Below the pieces are notes generated by a model. It did not search any database and was not told where the DNA came from. It saw only the letters and a list, made by a program, of their open reading frames with translations. The translations under genes and the position numbers were made by a program. Positions 24,428 through 34,340 of a stretch of 64,000 nt of DNA are shown piece by piece. This DNA comes from an uncultured Flavobacteriales bacterium (GTDB lineage: Bacteria > Bacteroidota > Bacteroidia > Flavobacteriales_D > Sanyastnellaceae), in NCBI GenBank assembly GCA_905478795.1, contig CAJQJX010000016.1, positions 20,139 to 84,138 of the forward strand, read 5' to 3'. The stretch's first letter is position 1; each line of letters begins with the position of its first letter.

Positions 24428-26887
24428 ATGATTAATGTCCTCAAAGCGCTTGGCCTACTGCTGGTCTTGCTCCTCGCTTACCTGGTTTATTTCGCACAAA
24501 CAAGCCAGACGGATTACAACTTCATGCTGCAATCAGAAACCGTCTCCGCACCGGTAGAAGTGGTGTTCGACGACATGGCTGTGCCGCACATCTACGCAGA
24601 GCGCGAAAGCGACGCCATGTTCGCATTGGGATACGTGCACGCCTCTGAAAGGCTGTGGCAAATGGACCTGCTCCGACGCGCAGGTGCAGGTGAGTTGTCA
24701 GCGCTCCTGGGTCCCGACATGGTGCAGAACGACCAATACCTGCGCACCCTCGGCATGCGAGAAGCTGCAGACCGCGTCACCATCCTGTTCAACCAAGATG
24801 CACCGGCCCGCATCCAAGAAGGCATGGCCCAGTATCTCGCCGGCGTGAACCGCTTCATCGCGGAAGGCCGGACGCCACTGGAGTATCAATTGGTCGGTCT
24901 GGATCCCGAGCCGTTCGATACCCACGACATCTATTGCGCCACTGGATTCATGGCATACAGCTTCGCCATCCATCTCAAGACCGAGCCCATCCTCGACTGG
25001 ATGAAGGAGAACCTCGGTCCAGACTACATGGCGGATCTGGCGCTCGGGCCAGACGGCTTCACCCGCATCCCGGACACAGGCTCCCCGGCACGTGCACGGT
25101 GGGATTCAATGATGACCCTCATGCCCGTTACCTCATCTGCGGAGCTCAAAACCACCAACCGCGGAACCTCGGAGTGGCGCGACATCACAAGCCTTGCCTC
25201 GTTGGCACATGAAATGGATGCCCTGCGCCCGGTTCCACAATGGTTGGGGTCCAATGCCTGGGTCATCGGCGGTGACCGCACCGCCAGCGGGAAAGTCCTC
25301 TTTTGCAACGACGCCCACATGGGATACGCGCAGCCTTCGGTCTGGTACGAGGCCCACATCGTCACCCCAGAGGTCGAGTACTATGGCAACCACCTCGCCG
25401 GCCTCCCCTTCCCCGCCATCGGACACACACGCCACCATTCCTGGGGCATCACCATGTTCGTCAATGATGACATGGACCTCTATCGCGAGACCATCGAGGG
25501 CGACCGTTATCTCCACGACGGAGCATGGCTAGACCTTGAATTGCAGGATGAGACCATAGAGGTGGCCGGCGGAGACCCTGTGAATTTCACCATCCGCAAG
25601 ACCCACCACGGCCCCCTCATCGAGGATGATATCGCCCTGTGGTGGACCTACACCCAATACCCCGACAACCGCATCCATGAAGCCTTCTTCGGTTTCTCGC
25701 GGGCCAAGGACATGGCCGATGTGGAGCGCTCTGCCGCGCTCATTCACGCGCCGGGCATCAACCTCATGTACGGCGATGATTCGGGCAACATCGCATGGTG
25801 GGCCAGTGCCAAATTGCCCGTGCGCCCGGCCCATGTAGACACCAAGACCGCCATCGATGGTACGGATTCCACCAACGACCCCACAGGTTGGTACCCCTTC
25901 GCCTTCAATCCCCAATCGGTCAATCCCCCGAGCGGCTATGTATACTCTGCCAACAACGCGCCAGACAGCGTGAAGGGCGTGTACCATCCAGGCCACTACT
26001 ACTCGGGCAATACGCGCGGCGCGGGCATCATTGAAGCCATCGAGGCCAAGGACGACTGGACCCTGGCCGACGCGCAGGCACTGCAGCTCGACCACCACTC
26101 ACCAGTCTATACACGCAACTGCGCCATGCTTGTCGCATTGGCCGACGCCAGTAACGAGACTTTCACGGCGGAAGTCTCCGAAGCCCTCGAAAGCCTCCGG
26201 AATTGGGACGGCAGCCACACGGGGGAACAAACGGAACCCACCCTGTACTACCGGTGGATGTATCGGACCATACAGGGCGCCATGGAGGACGAATTCATCC
26301 AAGCTGCTGGTGCAGAAGCCGCAGAAAAATTCGAGACCTGGCACCGCACGATCGCGAGCGAGAACAGCTTCCCGAGGCTTCTACAGAACCCCGCTTCGCC
26401 ATGGTGGGACCATGCCGCTACGGAGGAAACCGAGGGCATTGCCGACATCGCCGCCACCGCCCTGACCCAAGCCCATGCCGATCTAAGGGAAACCCTGGGC
26501 CATGACCCGGCCAACTGGCGTTACGACCGGCTGCACACCGTCTCGCACAGGCACGCCATGGCAGACGTCCCTGTATTGGGAAACTGGCTGAGCGTAGGCC
26601 CCTTTGAATTGGGCGCCGCAAAAGACGCCCTGTGCAAATACGAGTTCAAGCTGAAGAAGGAAGTTGACTACAGTATCTTCTCCGGGCCTTCCATGCGCAT
26701 CGGCATCGACTTCGCCGATGTGGATGCCGCTGAAAGCATCCTTCCAACAGGCCAGTCCGGCAACGTTTTTAGTGATTTCTACGACAACCAAGCCCCGCTG
26801 TACCATGCGGGTCGATTCCGCCAAATGCGCATGAACCGAGCCGACATAGAAGCGCACACCATAGCAAGGTCAACCATTACTCCATGA
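24428..26887 (+). CDS. Penicillin acylase family Ntn hydrolase, membrane-anchored
   Basis: 819 residues from ATG 24428; an ATG ten codons upstream is also in frame. A single N-terminal hydrophobic helix (about 4-22) without a clear cleavage site suggests a periplasmic protein anchored in the membrane. The family is made as a precursor that cuts itself into alpha and beta chains, exposing a Ser. The scissile site is visible as WLGSNAWVIGGDRTASG with Ser275 as nucleophile. The alpha-chain block YVHASERLWQMDLLRRAGAGELSAL, truncated here as YVHASERLWQMD and AGAGELSALLG (70-95), is typical. Members cleave amide bonds, including acyl-homoserine lactones, so quorum quenching, antibiotic breakdown or peptide turnover are options. 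Its TGA overlaps the next ATG (ATGA). Confidence 0.88.
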   Translation: MINVLKALGLLLVLLLAYLVYFAQTSQTDYNFMLQSETVSAPVEVVFDDMAVPHIYAERESDAMFALGYVHASERLWQMDLLRRAGAGELSALLGPDMVQNDQYLRTLGMREAADRVTILFNQDAPARIQEGMAQYLAGVNRFIAEGRTPLEYQLVGLDPEPFDTHDIYCATGFMAYSFAIHLKTEPILDWMKENLGPDYMADLALGPDGFTRIPDTGSPARARWDSMMTLMPVTSSAELKTTNRGTSEWRDITSLASLAHEMDALRPVPQWLGSNAWVIGGDRTASGKVLFCNDAHMGYAQPSVWYEAHIVTPEVEYYGNHLAGLPFPAIGHTRHHSWGITMFVNDDMDLYRETIEGDRYLHDGAWLDLELQDETIEVAGGDPVNFTIRKTHHGPLIEDDIALWWTYTQYPDNRIHEAFFGFSRAKDMADVERSAALIHAPGINLMYGDDSGNIAWWASAKLPVRPAHVDTKTAIDGTDSTNDPTGWYPFAFNPQSVNPPSGYVYSANNAPDSVKGVYHPGHYYSGNTRGAGIIEAIEAKDDWTLADAQALQLDHHSPVYTRNCAMLVALADASNETFTAEVSEALESLRNWDGSHTGEQTEPTLYYRWMYRTIQGAMEDEFIQAAGAEAAEKFETWHRTIASENSFPRLLQNPASPWWDHAATEETEGIADIAATALTQAHADLRETLGHDPANWRYDRLHTVSHRHAMADVPVLGNWLSVGPFELGAAKDALCKYEFKLKKEVDYSIFSGPSMRIGIDFADVDAAESILPTGQSGNVFSDFYDNQAPLYHAGRFRQMRMNRADIEAHTIARSTITP

Positions 26888-27450
26888 CACCCTCCAATTT
26901 CATCAAGACGACTGTCCTTTTCTGCGCATTCCTATCACTGGCAGGCCATCTCCATGGCCAGGAGGAGCTGAAAAAGGAGCGCTACATCGAATCCAATTGG
27001 GGAATCGCGTTGATCGACAGCGACCTCTTTCCCTTTCCAGGCACCTCCATCCTCATCGGAAAACGCTCCTACTTCAGTGAACACGGTTTTTTGGACACTC
27101 AAATAGGGCTGGCCTTTCCAAGCGTCCTCACTGCCAAAATTGGCGTAGGGCAAACCGGTTCCAATGGAGGCCATTTCTCTGCGGGATTGCGGCTCTTTCC
27201 CACCCATGCCTACATCCAAACCGGCATCCCATCCAAAAGGTGCAACCGAGACTTGAGCCCAAAAAAAATGCGCCGCTTGGAACGCCGAGGAAAAAGTGCA
27301 GCGGATATCAAATGCTCTGAATGGGCATTTTCATTGGAAGTGTCTCCCCTGCTCGTGAGCGGATCACTCCCCCCCATCTCCGAAGATTTAGAAGTGCTTT
27401 CGCTGTATTCATATGCCATGATTACAGCAGGTCGCCGCTGGATGTTCTAG
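26884..27450 (+). CDS. Exported protein of unknown function, beta-barrel-like (188 aa)
   Basis: A signal peptide (about 1-25, cleaved near LHGQ) is followed by alternating amphipathic strands (GIALIDSDLFPFPGTSILIG, FLDTQIGLAFPSVLTAKIGV, GHFSAGLRLFPTHAYIQTG) and a C-terminal aromatic end (RRWMF). This pattern suggests a small outer-membrane beta-barrel. A basic, Cys-containing insert (RCNRDLSPKKMRRLERRGK) in the middle could be a periplasmic turn or loop. Its start overlaps the penicillin-acylase stop by 4 bases, so the two are probably co-translated, but no shared function is known. Confidence 0.55.
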   Translation: MTPSNFIKTTVLFCAFLSLAGHLHGQEELKKERYIESNWGIALIDSDLFPFPGTSILIGKRSYFSEHGFLDTQIGLAFPSVLTAKIGVGQTGSNGGHFSAGLRLFPTHAYIQTGIPSKRCNRDLSPKKMRRLERRGKSAADIKCSEWAFSLEVSPLLVSGSLPPISEDLEVLSLYSYAMITAGRRWMF

Positions 27451-27534
27451 ACAACATCGCCTCCAAAGGCCCCTCTATTGGCCCTCATTTTTTTTAGCAA
27501 TTCGCTCACAGAGCGTGCTATTTATACCGGCTAT

Positions 27535-27549
27535 GTGTACTTTGTACAC
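27535..27549 (+). promoter_or_regulatory. Perfect palindrome upstream of susC, possible operator over -7 box
   Basis: GTGTAC-ttt-GTACAC is a perfect 6+3+6 inverted repeat 75 bases upstream of the susC ATG, containing TACTTTG, close to the -7 consensus. It lies in the 174-base intergenic region 27451-27624, which also has a T8 run (27487-27494) after a weak GGCC stem that may terminate the preceding gene. An operator controlling the PUL is plausible. Confidence 0.38.
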
Positions 27550-27624
27550 CGATAACGGAAAGGGGTGTTCTTAATGAACTGGCCGCACCGATCTTGTCCT
27601 CCGGAGTCATCAAATCAACGATTC

Positions 27625-30600
27625 ATGAACCTTTTTAGCCTGCGTTGGCCTCTGTGCGCCTGCGCCTTAGTTATGGGCATTTTCATGCTTGGAAGCATTA
27701 CAGTCCAAGCCCAAAACATCACCCTCACTGGCACCGTTTTGGACGGGGAGTCTGGTGAAGCCCTCATCGGAGCCACCATCCTTGAAGACGGCACAACGAA
27801 TGGTGCCACAGCAGGGATTGATGGCTCGTTCTCATTAAAAGTGAGCGGTCTACCCGTCAACCTGAAGTTCAGCTTCATCGGTTATGAGAGTCAAACCATC
27901 AACGTGACTTCCGTTGCCCCCATTGCCGTCACCCTCGGCATGGATTCCGAACTCGTCGGTGAGGTGGTCGTTGTGGGATATGGCAGACAAAAGAAAAAAG
28001 TGTCTACCGGCTCCATCTCAAAGGTCACCGCCAAAGACATTGAAGGCATCGCCGTTCCGGATGTCACCTCAAGCCTGGAGGGCCTGACGACTGGTTTGAT
28101 CGTCAACGAGTCCAGCGGACAACCCGGATCTGGAAAGAGCATCCTCATTCGCGGCATCAGCACCAACGGCGACAACTCGCCTTTGTACGTTGTAGACGGT
28201 TTGCAGGTCGGCAACATCGACAACCTCAATCCAAGCGACGTTGAGTCTGTAGACGTCCTTAAAGACGCTGCATCCAGCGCCATCTATGGAGCCCGTGCAG
28301 CCAATGGCGTGGTCATCATCACCACCAAAAACGGCAGCAAAGGAGGCGGCAGCATCACCTATTCCAACAGCTACCTCAATTCAAACCCTTGGAAGCTTCC
28401 TGAGATGCTCGGCTCTGAAGACTACATCGTTTTGATGAGGGAGAAGTTTGCCAATAGCAACCAAACCTCCGCCTTGGACATCCTGGGCTTTCCTGACTTT
28501 GGCGATGCCATTGAGGGCAACACCAATTGGATGGAAGCCATTTTCAATCCTGCACAGGTCATTAACCACCGCGTGACCGCCTCTGGTGAGAATTCATACA
28601 TGTCAATGGACTATTGGGATCAGAACGGTGTCATTGGCGGAGAGAAGTCCAACTACACGCGTTATGCCCTTCGTTACAATTCCACGAAAAAGGTCCAGGA
28701 CCTTCTGACAATCGGTCAGAATTTCTACTTGAACCGGACGCAGAACAACAACATCGGAACGAACAGTGCCTTTGGCGGCGTTCAATCCGATGCCTTTGCA
28801 TACGACCCCCTTACTCCCATTTATGATGAGGAAGGGCAATTCGGATTTGCCCAATCCCCTTGGGTTCAAAAAGAATACATCAACCCGCTGAGCCGACTTT
28901 ACTTGGCCGGTGGAGACAACAAGTCCGACCAAATTCTCGGAAACGTGTTCCTCGAAGCAGAACCTGTAAAGGGGTTACGGGTGAAGACCGATGTCGGTTT
29001 TGACCTCAACTGGTATGACTACCGCTACTTCACGCCGCGCTACGAGTTCCACCCTGCTGCCCAAAACCTGACCAACGACGTGGGACAAGGCTCCGGAAAT
29101 TTCCAAGGCATCCAATGGGAGAATACGGCCAACTACACCACCACGGTCGACGAAAAGCACAACTTCGACTTCCTCGTGGGAACCTCCTACCGAGCCAACG
29201 AATTCCGGCAGGTCGGCGGTTCGACCTCTAACATTCCAGAGGACGCCGAATTCAACCCCAACTTCCACTATATCGACTCTGGTCAAGACACCCTAGATCT
29301 CGCCTTCGGTGGCGCTTCAGTGGACTACGCGCTGATCAGTTCGTTTTCTCGCTTGCTCTACAACTTTGACGAGAAGTACCTGTTCTCAGCCACAATCCGC
29401 CGGGACGGCTCTTCCAATTTTGGAGAGAACAACCGCTACGGTGTATTCCCATCAGCTTCGGTGGGTTGGGTAGCCTCTAAGGAGGACTTCTTGAAGGATT
29501 CCGATAAAGTCAGCTTCATGAAGGTCCGCGCTTCATGGGGGGTCAATGGATCTGACCGCATTTCTCCCCTGAGCTATGTGGCCCGCATCCAAAATGCCTT
29601 CACCTACTCCTTTGGCAGCGACGAGCAGACTTTGAACACGGGTACGGCCCTCGCCGCCCCGCCAAACCCCAACGTAAAGTGGGAACAAAGCGAGCAAATC
29701 GACATTGGAGTCGAGTTGGGCCTCTTTGACAACAAGCTGAACATCGAAGCCGATGTCTACAGCAAGCGCACAAAGGACTTGCTCATGACCCAGCAAATCC
29801 CTGGCTATATCGGCGCCACCAACAACCCCACATCCAACCTCGGTGAGATCCTCAACCGCGGCATTGAGTTGGGCATTGGTTACCGCATGAGCCAAGGCGA
29901 CTGGGACCTGAATACCCAGCTGAACTATACCCACTTTAAAAACGAAGTCATCAACGTCGCCGGAGAAACCGGGTACCTCAATGGATGGGGTTGGCCGGTG
30001 CGCAATACCGCCATCACCCGCATGACCGAAGGCTATGCCGTGGGGCACTTTGTAGGGTATCAAGCCGACGGAATCTTCCAAAGTCAATCCGAAATCTTTA
30101 GCCACATCAACCCCGAAGGCGACCTGCTTCAGCCCAATGCCCAGCCCGGAGACATCCGCTTCCTGGACACCAATGGCGATGGCGTCATCAACTCAGATGA
30201 CATTGGCGATATCGGAAGCCCTTGGCCCAAGCACATCATTGGTCTGTCTGCCAACTTGACCTACAAGGACTTCTATGTGAATGCCATCTTCAATGCTCAG
30301 TTGGGCCACGAGATCTACCGCACCTACGAGCGTTCGGATGTCACCTTCTCCAACATGCAGACCTTCTGGCTGGACCGTTGGACGCCAGAAGCACCGAGCG
30401 CAGAGCTCCCAAGGCTGACATCAACCGACCCCAACAACAACCAACGTCCATCCAGCTTCTATGTAGAGGATGGCAACTTCTTGCGCTTGCGCAACCTCCA
30501 ATTGGGATGGTCTCTGCCCAAGGAGTGGACACACCGTGCCAAGATGAAGGAAGTCAAGGTCTACCTCACCGGCAACAACCTGTTCACTGTCACGAACTAC

Positions 30601-30714
30601 CGCGGTTTCGATCCGGACATCGGCACAAGCGGATGGATCCTCGACACCGGAATCGACAAAGGATTCTACCCCAACAACCGCTCCTTCGGTGCGGGCCTCA
30701 ACGTTACTTTTTAA
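27625..30714 (+). CDS. susC: SusC/RagA-family TonB-linked outer-membrane transporter
   Basis: 1,029 residues from ATG 27625, preferred because a signal peptide (LRWPLCACALVMGIFMLG...VQAQ) follows; the frame extends 20 codons upstream. Domain order: carboxypeptidase-regulatory-like beta-sandwich (about 30-105; LTGTVLDGESGEALIGATI), a TonB-box-like EVVVVGYGRQKKK, a plug domain (about 120-225; LIRGISTNGDNSPLYVVDG, VLKDAASSAIYGARAANGV), then a 22-strand barrel ending in Phe (GAGLNVTF). SusC proteins import oligosaccharides with TonB energy, capped by SusD. Only 12 bases separate it from susD. The surrounding GH16, GH5 and GH3 genes suggest beta-1,3-glucan oligosaccharides as cargo. Confidence 0.95.
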   Translation: MNLFSLRWPLCACALVMGIFMLGSITVQAQNITLTGTVLDGESGEALIGATILEDGTTNGATAGIDGSFSLKVSGLPVNLKFSFIGYESQTINVTSVAPIAVTLGMDSELVGEVVVVGYGRQKKKVSTGSISKVTAKDIEGIAVPDVTSSLEGLTTGLIVNESSGQPGSGKSILIRGISTNGDNSPLYVVDGLQVGNIDNLNPSDVESVDVLKDAASSAIYGARAANGVVIITTKNGSKGGGSITYSNSYLNSNPWKLPEMLGSEDYIVLMREKFANSNQTSALDILGFPDFGDAIEGNTNWMEAIFNPAQVINHRVTASGENSYMSMDYWDQNGVIGGEKSNYTRYALRYNSTKKVQDLLTIGQNFYLNRTQNNNIGTNSAFGGVQSDAFAYDPLTPIYDEEGQFGFAQSPWVQKEYINPLSRLYLAGGDNKSDQILGNVFLEAEPVKGLRVKTDVGFDLNWYDYRYFTPRYEFHPAAQNLTNDVGQGSGNFQGIQWENTANYTTTVDEKHNFDFLVGTSYRANEFRQVGGSTSNIPEDAEFNPNFHYIDSGQDTLDLAFGGASVDYALISSFSRLLYNFDEKYLFSATIRRDGSSNFGENNRYGVFPSASVGWVASKEDFLKDSDKVSFMKVRASWGVNGSDRISPLSYVARIQNAFTYSFGSDEQTLNTGTALAAPPNPNVKWEQSEQIDIGVELGLFDNKLNIEADVYSKRTKDLLMTQQIPGYIGATNNPTSNLGEILNRGIELGIGYRMSQGDWDLNTQLNYTHFKNEVINVAGETGYLNGWGWPVRNTAITRMTEGYAVGHFVGYQADGIFQSQSEIFSHINPEGDLLQPNAQPGDIRFLDTNGDGVINSDDIGDIGSPWPKHIIGLSANLTYKDFYVNAIFNAQLGHEIYRTYERSDVTFSNMQTFWLDRWTPEAPSAELPRLTSTDPNNNQRPSSFYVEDGNFLRLRNLQLGWSLPKEWTHRAKMKEVKVYLTGNNLFTVTNYRGFDPDIGTSGWILDTGIDKGFYPNNRSFGAGLNVTF

Positions 30715-30726
30715 TCGCGCATTACG

Positions 30727-32352
30727 ATGAAAAACATCTATCGCAACCTCACCGTCATCGCAGGATGCACCTTGCTTTTGGCGGCATGTAGCAAGGACCG
30801 TTTGGTCGTGGAACCCGTCAATGAGTTCCTCTCAAGCAATTACTATCAAACCGAAGACCAAGTCGCCTCGGCATTGATCGGGGTGTACGACCCCATTGGT
30901 TGGTCTATGGCTTACGGACAATGGATCTCCCCCACCATGATGGGTGAAATTCGTTCGGACAACGCCAACGCGGGAGGTGACCCGTCCAACAATGACCAGC
31001 CTGGTTGGCAAGAGTTGGACGACTTTACGAACACCAATTCCAATGTGGTACTCCACCCCATTTACCGCAAGGGCTACATCGGCATCAGCAGAGCCAATGC
31101 ACTGTTGGACCTGACCGAAATCGAGTCTGATGCTGTAAGCTCCTACAAGGCTCAAGCGCAATGGCTCAGGGCCTACTACCACTTTGAGCTCTTCCGCCAC
31201 TTCGGTCCAATTCCTGTGGTGAACAAAAGCCTGACTCCAGACGACATGAATTTGGAACGCGGCACCTTGTCCGAGGTCATGCAACAGATCGTCACCGATT
31301 GCCAAGAGGCCCTGCCCTACTTGCCGTTGGTCGCCCCCAGCGGACAAGAAGGTAGGGTCACCCAAGGCGCAGCGTATGCACTCATGGGAAAGGCCTACCT
31401 GTACTGGGCTGACCTCAAGGGAGACGACCCCGCATTGTTCCAGTCTGCAGCCGATGCCTTCCAGTCCATTGTGGACCTGGGCGCATACCAGTTGCAGGAT
31501 GACATGGCCGAGCTGTTCGTCTTTAACAACAGGAACACCTCGGAGTCCGTTTTTGAAATCCAGCACAATCCACTGTGGTCCAGTGACTGGGGTTGGTTTG
31601 AAGGGGTCGATGGAAACGGCATGATTCAATTGTGCGGCGTGCGTGGGTTGTGCGCTGAACACCCTGACTATGAAGCAGGATGGGGATTCATGTCCGTGAC
31701 TGAAGGCCTGTGGAACCACTATCTCGATGACGACACCTACCGCCGCGATGTGGCCATCCTCTCCGAGGACGAATTGGCACAGCAACTCGCCGATGCCGGA
31801 GTCAGTTGCGATCCCATCATCGACATGACCCAGAACAACCCTGTGGACTACACAGGATATTGGCAAGAGAAGTACCCCAACCTCAAGGCCTTTGCTGGAA
31901 CCAATGTCAATGGCGGCAACGAGCACCTCACCAAGGCCCAGAATACACACGTATTCCGCTATGCGGACATCCTGCTCATGCTCGCCGAGGCACTGCACCG
32001 CGGTTCCGGAGACGACGGTACGGCTCAGATGTACATCGACATCGTACGTGAACGGGCTGCCGGACCTGGCGACAACACTGGCAACTTCCGTTCTGCCGCA
32101 ACCGTAATGGCCGAAGAAGGCTGGAGCCTTGAAGAGCTCATTTGGTATGAGCGCCGTGCCGAGCTGGCCTGTGAAGGCGACCGCTGGTACGACCTCGTCC
32201 GCTCTGGCCGGGCAGAAGCCAGCCTTTTTGCCGGAGACGGAGACAAGGAAGCCAATTTTGGACCCGATGACCTCTGGCTGCCCATCGCTTTGGAAGAGAC
32301 CCAAATCGCCTCAGGGCTGACGACATATCCCGACGCTTCACTGTTCAACTGA
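30727..32352 (+). CDS. susD: SusD/RagB-family nutrient-binding lipoprotein
   Basis: 541 residues with a lipoprotein signal peptide ending LLLAAC (Cys21). The SusD fold is recognisable from YRKGYIGISRANALLDL and the TPR-type helices AQWLRAYYHFELFRHFGPIPVV, shortened here to AQWLRAYYHFELFRHFG. The C-terminus has the family's LEELIWYERRAELACEGDRW block and ends DDLWLPIALEE...YPDASLFN. SusD sits on the outer surface, binds glycan and acts as a hinged lid on SusC. It lies 12 bases after susC, and a PKD lipoprotein follows 52 bases later, completing a three-gene transport cassette. Specificity cannot be read from this protein alone. Confidence 0.95.
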   Translation: MKNIYRNLTVIAGCTLLLAACSKDRLVVEPVNEFLSSNYYQTEDQVASALIGVYDPIGWSMAYGQWISPTMMGEIRSDNANAGGDPSNNDQPGWQELDDFTNTNSNVVLHPIYRKGYIGISRANALLDLTEIESDAVSSYKAQAQWLRAYYHFELFRHFGPIPVVNKSLTPDDMNLERGTLSEVMQQIVTDCQEALPYLPLVAPSGQEGRVTQGAAYALMGKAYLYWADLKGDDPALFQSAADAFQSIVDLGAYQLQDDMAELFVFNNRNTSESVFEIQHNPLWSSDWGWFEGVDGNGMIQLCGVRGLCAEHPDYEAGWGFMSVTEGLWNHYLDDDTYRRDVAILSEDELAQQLADAGVSCDPIIDMTQNNPVDYTGYWQEKYPNLKAFAGTNVNGGNEHLTKAQNTHVFRYADILLMLAEALHRGSGDDGTAQMYIDIVRERAAGPGDNTGNFRSAATVMAEEGWSLEELIWYERRAELACEGDRWYDLVRSGRAEASLFAGDGDKEANFGPDDLWLPIALEETQIASGLTTYPDASLFN

Positions 32353-32404
32353 TCGCGTCGACCTCCCCATCTATTTATCTAAACCACACAATTCAATCAA
32401 AACC

Positions 32405-34099
32405 ATGAACAAGACGATTCAAGGATTGGGGCTCTTCCTGCTGGCGAGCCTCGTCATCGTGAGCTGTAAGAAGGACCCCGTTCCAGAACCCGCTCAAGTC
32501 ATTGCCAGCTTTCAATACGAAGTCAGCGAAACCAATTGGGCCGAAGTCACCTTCACCAATTACTCCGCCAACGCCACGTCTCATACTTGGGACTTTGGTG
32601 ATGGGAACACCAGCACGGAAACCAATCCTGTGCACACTTTCGCAGGTGGAGGCGTTTATGAAGTCACCTTGACGGCCACTGGCTTGGATGGGTCCGCTTC
32701 CAAGACCGAAACCATCATCATCACCGACCCCAATACGGCCAGCCTTTTCTTATCCGGTGTGGATAGCAAGACTTGGTATTTGGACCGTGAAGAAGTGGCC
32801 CTCGGCATTGGCCCCGCGATTGGAGACAACAGCTGGTGGTCTTTCGGTGGTGTCACACCGCTCGGCGACCGCCCTTGCATTTTGGACGACGGCTACACTT
32901 TCAATGCAGATGGCACTTGGGAGAAGAACACCAACGGAACCCTCTTCGTGGACGCAGACGCCAACGGCGGTTGGCTCGGAATCGACGAGTCCTGCATGGA
33001 CGAGACGGAGCCTGGCATTTGGACTGGCCCCAACGGTGAGGACTTGAGCGCGTTTGCAGACGGAGGCAACTACACCTTCGACTACAACACGAATACGAAC
33101 ACCATCACGATTGACGGCTTCGGTGCCTACATCGGACTGTGCAACAAGACGGAGAACGGAGACAGCTATGTCCCAGCCGCCACGAAGATGTACACCATCA
33201 TCAGCATTGAAGAAGGCGACATTGCGGACCGCATGGGCTTGGCTTTGGTGCGGGCTGACGGCAGCGCTTGGAACTTCTACCTCGTGCACTACCACGACGA
33301 AGCCAACCTTCCCCCCATCCCCTCTTCTGTACCTACGGCGAACTTCTCTTCGATCGTCGATGGATACACAGCGACGTTCTCTAACTCTTCCTCAAATGCC
33401 ACTTCCTACAGCTGGGATTTCGGAGACGGAGCTATGAGCACGGAAACAGACCCTGTCCACACTTATGCCGCTGACGGCAACTACACGGTGACCCTCACCG
33501 CATATGATGCTGCTGGAAACAGTGGACAGACCTCTCAGGATGTTGCAATCAGCTCAGCAACCTTCTCGCCAAGTGTCCTTTCTGACGCTGACGGCAAGGC
33601 TTGGAGGCTCGATGGCGAAGCCAGCTATTATGTGGGACCATGCCAGGGCTGCGGCGACTGGTGGGGCGGCATTGACGCCAATGGCGTGATTGAACGCGCT
33701 TGCCAATTGGACGACGAGTGGATCTTCTTCGACGACGGTACCATGGAGTACACCACCGAAGGGTTCGTCTGGGCGGAGAACTACTTGGGCAGCGCTGGTG
33801 AATGTCTCGACGAGACTTTGCTCAACGCCCCTTTTGATGTCTTTGCTGCTGGCACACACAGCTTCACGGCCTCTGAAACGGAAGTGACCGTGAATGGGCT
33901 GGGCGCTTTCATCGGATTCAACAAAGCCTTCAACGGAGGGGAACTGCCCAACGACGCCACTGGCACACCGGTCAGCACCATCACCTACGAAGTGTTCAAC
34001 TACAGCAACATCAATGGTGAAGAGAAAGTCACAGTAACAGTCGACTACGGGGCCAATCCCGGCGAGGCATACTGGACCTTCCGCCTGATCGCCCAATAA
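32405..34099 (+). CDS. PUL surface lipoprotein with two PKD-plus-binding-domain repeats (SusE/F position)
   Basis: 564 residues with a lipobox VIVSC (Cys21) and charged KKDP after it. The protein is an internal duplication. PKD domain 1 (about 35-112; TWDFGDGNTSTETNPVHTFA) is followed by a domain starting SKTWYLDREEVALGIGP, with WW and a Cys-bearing ILDDGYTFNADGTW. PKD domain 2 (about 310-390; SWDFGDGAMSTETDPVHTYA) is followed by a similar domain starting GKAWRLDGEASYYVGP, with CQLDDEWIFFDDGTMEY. The second half of each repeat contains an NGLGAFIG/DGFGAYIG signature. This layout is common for glycan-binding lipoproteins directly downstream of susCD in laminarin PULs of marine Flavobacteriia. 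It probably captures polymer at the surface. Confidence 0.82.
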   Translation: MNKTIQGLGLFLLASLVIVSCKKDPVPEPAQVIASFQYEVSETNWAEVTFTNYSANATSHTWDFGDGNTSTETNPVHTFAGGGVYEVTLTATGLDGSASKTETIIITDPNTASLFLSGVDSKTWYLDREEVALGIGPAIGDNSWWSFGGVTPLGDRPCILDDGYTFNADGTWEKNTNGTLFVDADANGGWLGIDESCMDETEPGIWTGPNGEDLSAFADGGNYTFDYNTNTNTITIDGFGAYIGLCNKTENGDSYVPAATKMYTIISIEEGDIADRMGLALVRADGSAWNFYLVHYHDEANLPPIPSSVPTANFSSIVDGYTATFSNSSSNATSYSWDFGDGAMSTETDPVHTYAADGNYTVTLTAYDAAGNSGQTSQDVAISSATFSPSVLSDADGKAWRLDGEASYYVGPCQGCGDWWGGIDANGVIERACQLDDEWIFFDDGTMEYTTEGFVWAENYLGSAGECLDETLLNAPFDVFAAGTHSFTASETEVTVNGLGAFIGFNKAFNGGELPNDATGTPVSTITYEVFNYSNINGEEKVTVTVDYGANPGEAYWTFRLIAQ

Positions 34100-34125
34100 G
34101 CGCAGGTCACTCAACTTCTTGGAAA

Positions 34126-34156
34126 GGGAATCGGTCATGGACCGGTTCCCTTTTTT
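34126..34156 (+). terminator. Intrinsic terminator of the susCD operon
   Basis: An 11-bp stem (34126-34136 with 34140-34150, one G-U pair) with a 3-base loop is followed by six T residues. It lies 26 bases after the stop of the PKD lipoprotein, so susC, susD and that gene probably form one transcript. Confidence 0.85.
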
Positions 34157-34340
34157 CTTGCCCTCCTCACCCATCAGCATCACATCGACTGCTCATAGAA
34201 ACTGAGAGAAGCACCACGTGAATGACGGAGATTGGCCAAAAGTCAAGGGGCCAGCGTCTCCTTGGAAAAGCCATGTATGCCCATGCCCTGCCGGACAACA
34301 CAAGGCCTGTAAGGCGCAGCCTGCGCCACAAACCAAACCC

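Noticed and set aside
30832..32304. 490-codon open frame on the minus strand opposite susD
   Set aside because: It lies wholly antisense to a confident SusD gene, and its residue composition (alternating Val/Gly/His runs without motifs) is what the complement of C-ending codons gives.
34313..34327. GGCGCA-gcc-TGCGCC hairpin as a separate regulatory element
   Set aside because: Short stem between two terminators with no gene left to regulate; probably incidental.
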